From: Corythoichthys intestinalis
Lineage: Eukaryota > Chordata > Actinopteri > Syngnathiformes > Syngnathidae
DNA length: 64,000 nt
Direction: 5' to 3'
Assembly: GCF_030265065.1 (NCBI RefSeq)
Contig: NC_080410.1
Span: 21,744,898-21,808,897 of the forward strand
In this document: piece by piece, positions 55,497 to 64,000 of the stretch
Layout of the letters: every line of letters starts with the position of its first letter
Position numbering within the stretch: the stretch's first letter is position 1
Translations under genes and position numbers: made by a program
Notes under the pieces: generated by a model
What the model was told of the DNA's origin: nothing
Database searches by the model: none
What the model saw: only the letters and a program-made list of their open reading frames with translations

Positions 55497-58400
55497 TTAC
55501 GAGTGACCAGGCGGTGCATCAGTTACATTGGAGGTGATGGTGGCATCCACCTCAGGCCAATTCTCAAGCTCAGTGTAGTTGCCATTTTGTCCGTCTGGAA
55601 GAGTAGGTGACGGTTCAAGAAGGTCATTTTCTTCAGCATCTGGATCAGAAAAGAGCATGAGAACTCATTCTCCTGTTATGAAAAGTTTGGTTTACCATTT
55701 TCATCCATTTCAATTGTCGAATCATCCAGAGGGACATCGTCATTTTCAGTGATCTGATCATCTGTGAACAAACCAGGAAGATGCCCATTCTCCGGGTCTA
55801 AACCAGAAAACTTCAGTTAAAAACTTCACACTGCGCTGATCTACGGCCAAGTTTACCCTTCAAGTAGTCAAGGCCGCTCATCCAATGGCTGCCGTACAGC
55901 GCCGGCCGGTTGATCTTTCGGAGTACTGGAGGCAGCTCCTCATCAGGAATTGTCCGTCTTCCCTGTTGGGGCAGTACCAACATGGGGCCCACTTTTGCCT
56001 GGTGTTCCCAACCTGAGGAGGACGGGGTGTCGATGAGGCATCAAGCAAATAGTTGCAGAATGACATTTTAAACATACCGCTACTCGAACGAGATTCCGGT
56101 TGGGGCTGCTTGCTCAAACTGCGAGGCCCAAACTTGGCTGGCTTATTGTATTGTTGTCCAGCTTCACTTTGGCTTTGACAATACCCACACAGGTAGTCGT
56201 TGCCATCAGCTGAACGCCACCTAGAGATTCATTGTCAATTCAGAATTAACCCTTTCTGGGACAATGGACAGCTATTAAAAAGTTGACACTTAAGACTTTT
56301 AACCCTTTATAAAGGCACTTTTTAAAAATAGACCAAAAATATTCCTAAATTATTGAATTTACAAAATTTAAGATTTGTATATAAATAAACTATATACCAT
56401 TGATGGCGATAGATGTCCTATTCATTTAAACTGGGAGGACTGCTGTGAATCCTAATCTTTCAGTGCCATTGACTGTGGTTGACATCCAATATATTTTGAC
56501 TTGGACTAGGTCTAGCACAGTAAATGGCAGCCAATAAGTGCCCTGGAAGAGTCAAACTTACCTCCCATTGACAAAAGTGCACGCTTTATTGGGTGCCTCC
56601 GTATCATGTACTGGCACCGCGTTCAGGAGGCATGTGATATAAAGCTGTGGTAGGGAAGTTGCCATTTTAATCATATTGCACATGAATATTTCCAAACATG
56701 GCAAAGTCACCTCTCCTCGGTCGTCATCGTGGAACCTGAAGGCGTCAATTACAAACTGAAGCTTGTCATCTTGTGTTCTCACTAGGAAGCGAGACTTTGA
56801 AGCCTGAAGTTTGGAATCCAACAAGCACCTGTTGAAAAAGCAATAAAAGATCTAAAGAGCATACGACAGGGAGAAAAAAAAAAAAAAAGTCTTAAATAGC
56901 ATTATTATGTGAATTAGAATCATATTTTGAGACAATTCGACTATATACACAACAATTTAGCAAAGCGCAGATGACTTTTAATCTGTCGTTTAGCCACGCC
57001 TACCATTATAGGGCTCTAGCGTCCCCAGCTGGTGGATGACGTCAGCGGGAGAATGGGCTCATCGATTTTACTATTAGCCCATTGAGGGGGAATTATTCAG
57101 AACAAGGAAAACGTAACGAATAGAGCTGCAAAATGTCATTGTTTCAGTCTCTCTACTTCAATATTTTTATCCAAGTATTTTTCCCCAATAGCAAAATAAA
57201 TGGCATGGTCATGACAAATAACAGTCTTGTGCTAAATGGAAAAATGAAAAAATGCATTTATTCAGGACAACATGGCAAAATTACTCCATAATGGTCAAAA
57301 CTGTCGACTTCACCTTTACCGTCGCACCTCCCAAACTATTTTATGCCACCAGAGTTAGTCCAGCTTCAGAGAATAAATAAACTAAGAGGCGTGACAGCTA
57401 GCCGACATGCTAACCCGAACTGAGCGGCGTTTCAAAGTCTTAGAAGCAGAAAATCACACATAACTAGACTGGCTCATTTCACATGACTGGGTTGTCGATA
57501 GTCTTCGCCGATCGGCAACCCGCCTGGCGGCGAACAAGTTAGAGCTCCTCGTTCCCCTGCTGAGGGCAGAAGGCTTGTTTGCGGGGAAGCCACTGGACAA
57601 TGACCGCCGGACAAACCGGCCGATGCCGGAGGAGAGCGTAGCTGCCAAATGGTCAACACTAATCTGGCAAAATAATGCTTTATTGCATGGCGAAGACAGA
57701 CAGCGAGAGTCAGGAGAGCGACTGCAGTTATGCAGCTAACATGACAATATGTATATGAGAAGAGCTTTTTACATGCCCATCCATGATCAAATGTAAGTAG
57801 TCCTTTATTTAAAGAAAGTTTGTAGTGTTTACTTTGTAATCTCTGTATTTGCGGTTATTTTTAACACAAAGTTGCAATTTCTGATCGGTTGGAAAATTTG
57901 ACAGAACACTGGGCACATGAAGAGGCCAATAAGCCAAGTATAGTGCTCTCCCGGCGGGGTGATGTGCGACAAGGAACATGTCAGCCACCAACAAATTAAA
58001 ATTAAAATATTTGACAATACAAAACACGATGTTTACTCACTTCCTCGTAAGTCCCATGGTCCCACAGTAGTAGGGCTCGTTTTGGCCAAAATCCACTGGT
58101 GAATGGGAACCTTTTGAAACCCCAAAAAGGCTCACACGCCTCTCCCTTGTATAGCAGGATTTTTCTGCAGCCGTTTGGCTGGCGTGATGCGAAAAATTAA
58201 CGAATTAATCCGCAAAATCCGTTGAATCCTTAGTCCTTTTCATACACAGTACGATTATAGTGAAGAAGACTCCTTCTCCCGTACACGTCAGCACTCTCTT
58301 CTTCAATGCAAGACCGAAGCCGGAAGTCATTTTCGCGTCGGGGGATTCAAAAAATTGAATATCGATCGCTTGTACACACATCCAAGTGGTCAATTTCATT

Positions 58401-60197
58401 CAGGAGCATAAAATACCGCGTGTATTATGAAATAACCATGCTTTTTCGTGTCACAGGCACTTTAAAGGGTAGTGATGAATTCACAATCCATCAATGGCTG
58501 TGAATGCGTTCATGGATGAAATAGCATCGCGGAAAAATGTTTGCACTCACCCATTCTCAATGAAAACATATCGGGGCAAAGAATGGATGTCAGGCTGCAG
58601 CGTGGCAACACAGCTGTTCAGGAAGACTCTCAGGCCTACATGATGACCCACTCGAACAGAAGCCTCAATGAAAATTGGCTCTCCTAAGTAATACACGTTT
58701 GCTCCCCTCTCGTATTGCCAGTCATCTGCACAGAAAACCATATAAGCAAACTACGTGGACTTCAAAAACAAATTTCATACCTGTCATAACTCTGAGCTTA
58801 AAGTCCAGCTTCTCCACTGCAGCTTGTGTGGACATGAAGGGGATCCAGGTCGGGGTGAGGGAAGAACTGGAAAGACTGTAGCGCCTAAACACCACCCAAA
58901 CATGAGAAAACTTTAAATACAACAGTCATACAATACCCTCACCTGGCATAGTGACACTCAATTGGAATGACCGCCCCATCCATTCTGATCATGCCATCGG
59001 GGGATGGTGCCGGAGTGTAGATTAGCAGGTTGGTGTAGACCAGTGACACATCAGTCATCTGCGAACAATGGAGCAAACAATCAGAGCCAAGTAGATGACC
59101 GGCACTGCTACAAATAGTTTGCTTCAACTTTATTTAAGGTTTCACTAGGACAGGTTTTAGCAACCTGTTCTTTAGTGCTGCCCTAGTGGCTCCCTGGAGC
59201 TTTTTAAAAAATGTCTGAAAATTGAAAAAGATTGGGGAGGGAAATATATCTCAGTTTTAATATGGTTTCTGTAGGAGGGAAAACATTCTTTTAAATTAAT
59301 ATCGTAATGAAGTTAAACTTGAGACAGCATTGAACAGCAGTAGTCACGTGGTGAATCATTCTCTACAGGATTCACTGCAGAGAAAATGAACATTACAGTA
59401 TTTCCGCAGTATAAGGCACACCTTCAATGAGTGGCCTATTTTAAAACAGTTTTCATGTAAAGGGCGAAACATTGATCATATAACTTACCAGTACTTGCCT
59501 TATGCGTCCACAAGTTGGAGCTGAGCTAAACTGAATGTCATGCCATGATTAACTAATATTGATCCATATATAAAAAGGCACTTCAGAGTATAAGGGACAC
59601 TAGGAGTGGGAACCTCTTGGTACGTGATACAGAGCTCAAGATAACGATGATACAACAATTATCGATACATTGGTTAGGAAATCATTCCAGGATATTCTAC
59701 AAACAACTAAAACAGAAAAACCAGCTTCTGCTGTGAAATGGAATGAGTCACTTGTAGACGTCAAATCCATTTGAACCAGGTGGGATGGCAGCGAATGAAC
59801 GAATTTTCATTTGCTGCCATCCCTCCCACTTCAGACGGATTGAACGTCTATGGCCATCAGTGGCAGCCAATTTTGGGCCATTTACCTGTTGTTTTTTAGT
59901 TAATTCCTGTTGATTTTGGGGCATTTTATGAGTCACTTCCTGTTTGAGTTACAGAACAGGAAGTGACCTGGGAGTCACCCAGTGACTCAAACTCAGCTGG
60001 AAATGACCTTCAAATGCCCTAAAATGAACAGCAAGTGACTTGTACATGCCCTGAAAATCGGACAGAATGACTATGTAAATGCTCCAGTTTCGAATGGACG
60101 AACATTCCCAGTCTAAATGGATTGGGCGTTGAGCACCGTCAATAAAACCTTAGAGTTAACTGACACTTATGGAAGATTTTCGTAGCAACTTGTTGAT

Positions 60198-60233
<36 letters not shown>

Positions 60234-61417
60234 ATCTCGATTGTTGGCAGGCACATATCGATAACCTTTTGGGATACAAAGTATCACGATATATCACCAT
60301 TTCGATATTTTGTCACACCCCTAAGGGACACAGTCAGCTTTTGAGAAAACAAGGCTTTCAGGTGCACCTTATAGTGCGAAAAATACGGTAATCCTGAAGG
60401 CTGTATTTGTAGGCAATTTAGTCATTTTGATAGTAGGCTAATATAGCTAAAAATTCAGAATGTGTTGCCTTCAATGTAAGGCTTTCAATATTTTTCAGCC
60501 CCAGACATTTTCCTCCAATTTAGCGCTTTCATCATTTTGAGTTGCCGACTCCTGCGCTAGGACCTCAAATTAGCAGTTTAAATTCAATTTAGTAAATCCA
60601 TGTTGCAGTAGCCAAGTGGCCCTAAACATGGAACCAAAAAAAAAAAACAAAAAACAAAAAAACCCTTCAATGGATCATGATCCTATCAGTCAAACTAAGT
60701 TTTAAAATCAGTAAATTTAAAAGGTGCATTAATCATCCCATCTCCACCAATTTGTGTATCTATAATCAAAACCAAAATTTGAATATGAAATCTACATCAA
60801 GGTACTGGTGTTAACTAAAGTGGTTTTATTTGCCTGTCAATATACAAGCACAGGCATAGAATTAGTCACAGGCACTAGTAATGAGAATGGTTTATAGCAA
60901 TAGAGTGCCGTAAGACTTCCAATCCACTTCTACTTTGTCTCAAAAGAAATTTAGTGAAAAGGCAGTACAATACAAACATGGCAGGAGGAAATAGTATGTT
61001 TTGAGTCATTGATATGACCTTTCTCCAAATTTAAGACAGGTTGCTGACTTAATTGATAAACACACACTGTGACCTCACCCAATATTTGGTTCCACATTCC
61101 AGCAGCCCAACAAGAATCCTGTATTCATGGGTAGAAGACGGCACGGCGCCGCAGGGGCCGTTGTCACGTTCCACCCCGAGCCGGACTTCGGAACTGTGGA
61201 CGGGCATCCCTATGTCGAACAGGTCAGCTTGGATCAGGATCTCCAGGGAGTCCGGGTGGCAGGTCACCCGGACCGTGTTGAGGGGCTGCCGCTGATCTGC
61301 CGGAAGCTGCTGTTTACGGTGGTAATCTGGGAGACTCTGTTTAGGAAACAGGGGGCCACGGCCTGCCAACGAGGAGGCCGTGGTTGACAAAAAGAGAGCA
61401 AAAAGTAAAGCCGACAT
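55497..61417 (-). CDS. ZP3-like zona pellucida protein, gene B
   Basis: Second ZP3-type egg-envelope gene. Exons in gene order: 61417-61079, 59058-58943, 58884-58781, 58725-58551, 56828-56711, 56644-56562, 56220-56078, 56012-55857, 55797-55696, 55639-55497; phases close to 492 aa. I chose ATG 61417 because MSALLFALFLSTTASSLAG is a good signal peptide; an upstream in-frame ATG exists at 61465. ZP-N: VRVTCHPDSLEILIQADLFD. ZP-C: NVYYLGEPIFIEASVRV, NSCVATLQPDIHSLPRYVFI, GCLLDSK, SRFLVRTQDD. After a CGYC segment there is a VGPMLVL patch and a long acidic tail (LFTDDQITENDDVPLDDSTI) over three exons, with no membrane anchor. Exons 2-6 are 116, 104, 175, 118 and 83 nt against 116, 104, 178, 118 and 86 in gene A. 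Introns 1 and 4 carry transposons. Confidence 0.92.
56245..56345. repeat. Dispersed repeat shared with 61,905-62,100
   Basis: Both stretches have 'ctattaaaaagttgacac' after 'aaccctttc'. In ZP gene B intron 6. Origin unknown. Confidence 0.5.
56852..58464. mobile_element. Unclassified TIR element, copy 2
   Basis: In intron 4 of ZP gene B. Ends 'ctaaagagcatacgacag' and 'gtgtcacaggcacttta'. Collinear with copy 1: 'cttaaatagcattattat', 'gtccccagctggtggatgac', 'gctagccgacatgctaaccc', and the tail 'tggtcaatttcattcagg'. Non-coding as far as I can tell. Confidence 0.7.
59396..60388. mobile_element. TIR MITE of the 'ccgtattttccgc' family, interrupted
   Basis: In ZP gene B intron 1. Ends 'cagtatttccgcagtataag' and 'cttatagtgcgaaaaatacg'. 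Internal sequence is the inverse of the copy at 20690 ('tgccatgattaac', 'atattgatcca'). About 260 bp without the nested hAT. Confidence 0.7.
59601..60323. mobile_element. Non-autonomous hAT nested in MITE
   Basis: Ends 'taggagtgggaacc' and 'tgtcacaccccta'; exact duplication agggacac (59593-59600, 60324-60331). Short relative of 34279-35971, sharing 'cacgatatatcaccatttcg'. Contains a T-run near 60,200. Confidence 0.85.
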
Positions 61418-61494
61418 AACTGAGGGCCTCTGTCCTGAACCACACCACAAATGCTCCTCTTCCACTGAGGCCTGCTAGCATTATTGTCAGTCAA

Positions 61495-61560
61495 CCTTTT
61501 TATTGGGCGACCAGTCAGGTGACCCCAAACCACTGCACACCTGTGTCCTGTTATCAACTG
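61495..61560 (-). promoter_or_regulatory. TATA-like box and E-boxes upstream of ZP gene B
   Basis: A TATA-like aataaaaagg at 61,495-61,504 (about 80 bp above the start codon), then E-boxes at 61,516-61,521, 61,538-61,543 and 61,555-61,560 (CACCTG, CAGGTG and CAGTTG read on the minus strand). Such E-boxes are the FIGLA-type sites of zp promoters; function is inferred. Confidence 0.4.
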
Positions 61561-62225
61561 ATGGCACACATGCTTCTTTTGACTGACACTTCAGGTAATG
61601 TGTTGAATAGATGGAATGATAGAACGATAACTATCTTCAGTTTGATTATCTCTCCATTTTTTTTATCTGTCAGTCTCTCAGTTTGCATATCTGTCAGGGT
61701 AGCTAGCTAGATATTAGTATAACACACCCAAAAAGTATTTTCTTGGGATGATTATTAAATACAAAGCATGTTTTCACAAAAAAGGTATGTCTGTTGTGCT
61801 GTTGATGCGTTGCTTGGTCAACAAAATAATAGGGCCTAATTTACTTTCCTTTGAGAATGATGGCAAATATAGGAATTGGGAAAAAAAAAACCAACAACAG
61901 CCTTTTTTAACCCTTTCAGGGGCTGTGTTACTACAGTGGACATCTATTAAAAAGTTGACACCTAATTATTTAGACCTTAATAGAGTGACTATTTTTGGTA
62001 ATTAGAAAAAAAAAATGGGGAGGGGGCACTTATGACCTCTAACCCCTTCATAGGCCAAGTGACTATTTTTGTTCATTTTAAAAAATGTTCATATTAGCAA
62101 TTGTTATTATTGTATTTAAAAAAAAAAAAATTATTGAAGGGAAATTTTATTTTTGCTAACACGCTGCTAATCGATAATTATAGATACCTGCTTCTATTCT
62201 TTCAGTAGATAAAAAAAAAAGATTA
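61561..62225. other. Intergenic, no gene seen
   Basis: AT-rich sequence upstream of ZP gene B. 61,905-62,100 repeats the stretch at 56,245-56,345. Nothing else recognised. Confidence 0.5.
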
Positions 62226-62431
62226 CAGTGATCCCTCGTTTTTCGTGCTTAATGGGGACCAGAACCCGCCGCGATTAATGAAAAACCACAAAGTAGCACA
62301 CCCCCCTCAAAAAAATTAGTTGTATGTTCAATGTATTTATTCAGATTCAGCATTGGAAAGAGATACATATTAGACATGTTTTTTCACTTTTTTTCCCCAA
62401 AGTATAATAAAAAAAAAAAAAAAAGTACATA

Positions 62432-63475
62432 TACAGTGTATCACAAAAGTAAGTACACCCCTCACATTTCTGCAGATATTTAAGTACAGTGATCCCTCGC
62501 TACTTCGCGCTTCGAATTTCGCGGTTTCAGTCTATGGCAGATTTTTTTTCAGTCAAAAAAATATATATACATGCATAAAAAAATTAAAATAATGGAGAAA
62601 ATATGGTGTAAAATCTGCCCATTCCCTAACAGAAGGCAAGGAGAGCCCGCCCAACTCATATTCCACCGCTCTGATTCGCTGGCCAGCATCACTCGGGAAT
62701 ACTGTATCGCAAGCTGATTGGCCGAGATGTTTAACCGTGCTGCTATCGAAGGAAAATGGCTCCAAAGCGTCCTCCGCCTGCTCAATCCTCTAGCAAACCC
62801 AAGAAAAAAAAGAAAAATGATGATGGTGCACGAGAAAGTTCAATTACTGGACATGCTTCTTCACTTATCGCGGTGGCTTCTGGTCCCCATCAACTGCGAA
62901 AAACGAGGGATCACTGTATATCTTTTCATGGGACCACACTGACAAAATGACACTTTGACACAATGAAAAGTAGACTGTGTGCAGCTTACATAATAGAGTT
63001 CATTTATTTTCCCCTAAAATATAACCATTAATATCAAAACCACTGGTAACAAAAGTGAGTACTCCCCTGAGAAACTACGTACATCCCTAAATGTCCAAAT
63101 TGAGTACTGCTTGTCATTTTCCCTCCAAAATGTCATGTGACTCGTTACAGGAGTGCTGTCAGCATTGTTGCAGAGATTGAAGAGATGGGGATCAGCCTGT
63201 TAGTGCTCAGACCATACGCCGCACTCTACATCAAATTGGTGTGCATGGCTGTCACCCCAAGAGGAAGCCTCTTCTGAAGACGGTACACAAGAAAGCCCGC
63301 ATGTCTCATCAGACCATATGACATGGTTCCAGTAATCCATGTGCTTTGTTGACATGTCTTCAGCAAACTGTTTGCGGGCTTTCTTGTCTTCTTGCCGCAA
63401 ACAAATCACGTCCGGCTGCCTCGAACGTCGCCCACACACATTCATTCCAGCGCGCCCAGAGCCTGTCTGTTCCAT
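62432..63475. mobile_element. Tc1-like element, split and partly inverted
   Basis: Left end 'tacagtgtatcacaaaagta', same family as 33471-34132. Plus-strand Tc1 coding runs to about 63,300 (HQIGVHGCHPKRKPLLKTVH). From there the minus strand (63,475-63,310) carries the continuing part KKARKQFAEDMSTKHMDYWN and WSDET. The right terminus is missing. Confidence 0.65.
62487..62916 (+). mobile_element. pogo/Tigger-like MITE, inner layer
   Basis: Ends 'cagtgatccctcgctact' and 'cgaaaaacgagggatcactg', flanked by TA (62485-62486, 62917-62918), inserted in the Tc1 left arm. Near 62,755-62,860 it keeps the start of a Tigger-type transposase (MAPKRPP, then KKRKMMMVHEKVQLLDML in another frame), so it is a frameshifted deletion derivative. 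Confidence 0.8.
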
Positions 63476-63814
63476 GGCACCACTCGCACCAAATCCTCTA
63501 ACTTACACACAATGAGTTGCCACAGCAAGTTAAATGATGATTGACGCATGCGGCGCTTCTGGTGCTCGTGACTCTGGCAAGATCAAACACAAACATCTGT
63601 CATTATCGTTAACTTTGATAAGGAACTCCAGTGCAGGTGCACTACCTGCCTGGGGAACAGAGAGCAGGGAGAGGGAGGGAGCCAGAGTAAGATTTACGTA
63701 ATCGGCTTGAAACAGCTCATCAGTATTTATTTATTTATTTTTTTAATTGAAAGAAAATCTGCGATGAACTGAAGGTGCAAAGTTTGAAGCGCGAAGTAGC
63801 GAGAGATCACCGTA

Positions 63815-64000
63815 CAACCATAGTGTAACCAACAATAAAATACATCTGAAATATGACTGCATGAGAAAAAATGTTTGTGTGGGTAGAAAAAAAGAGCTTT
63901 TTAAGCAAGAAATGAATATATGCGGATAGTCGATGATCCACGTCACACCCTCCCCATATGATAACGGGCAGACAAAGAGTTCTAAGCTAGCATCGTGCGC
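63815..64000. other. Right edge, no gene seen
   Basis: Short AT-rich end of the window without recognisable features. Confidence 0.5.

Larger units (their letters stand above)
62226..63812. mobile_element. pogo/Tigger-like element, outer layer
   Basis: Left end 'cagtgatccctcgtttttcg' with TA before it, right end 'gagagatcaccg' followed by TA. Its left arm matches the right arm of the inner Tigger and its right arm matches the inner left arm, so this is the same family in the opposite orientation. The middle is filled by a Tc1 and other decayed sequence. Confidence 0.55.

Overview
The window is nuclear DNA from a teleost fish, probably a percomorph; I cannot name the species. The evidence is spliced vertebrate genes with GT-AG introns, fish-type Tc1, hAT and pogo/Tigger transposons, fish L2-type LINE tails, and a pair of ZP3-like egg-coat genes. 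The gene order ATAD5 - ADAP2 - RHOT1 - C17orf75 resembles human 17q11.2.

Layout: 1-9,062 (+) is ATAD5, with its 5' part outside the window: the PCNA-unloading RFC-like ATPase, 20 exons here. 9,917-12,691 (+) is ADAP2 (Arf-GAP plus two PH domains), 11 exons, starting about 240 bp after the ATAD5 poly(A) signal. 14,925-36,315 (+) is RHOT1/Miro1, complete, 19 constitutive exons plus a 41-codon cysteine-rich cassette exon at 31,129-31,251. 37,701-46,405 (-) is C17orf75 (NJMU-R1), convergent with RHOT1; one of its introns has the AT-AC ends and branch-point motif of a U12-type (minor spliceosome) intron. 47,796-51,072 (-) and 55,497-61,417 (-) are two tandem ZP3-like zona pellucida genes with nearly identical exon lengths through the ZP core and different C-terminal ends. 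I read the exon structures by eye from splice sites, reading phase and remembered family sequences. The phases close for every gene except one uncertain acceptor in C17orf75.

The introns and intergenic DNA are full of transposons. Ten hAT insertions still have 8-bp target duplications (eight exact, two with one mismatch), and five of them sit inside another element. Notable structures are a three-layer nest in C17orf75 intron 1 (hAT > hAT > THAP-bearing element), a Tc1 carrying a hAT inside the U12-type intron, a 5'-truncated LINE with an open reverse transcriptase frame in RHOT1 intron 1, a Tigger > Tc1 > Tigger nest near the right edge, and two copies of an unclassified 1.5-1.6 kb inverted-repeat element beside and inside the ZP genes. 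I found no convincing virus-like or LTR element, no tRNA or rRNA gene and no CRISPR array.

The genes are not one pathway: ATAD5 acts in DNA replication, ADAP2 in Arf signalling, RHOT1 in mitochondrial (and possibly peroxisomal) transport, C17orf75 in trafficking, and the ZP genes build the egg envelope. I see no wholly new system. The strongest leads are the U12-type intron, the RHOT1 cassette exon, the nested transposons and the tandem ZP pair with minimal 3'UTRs.
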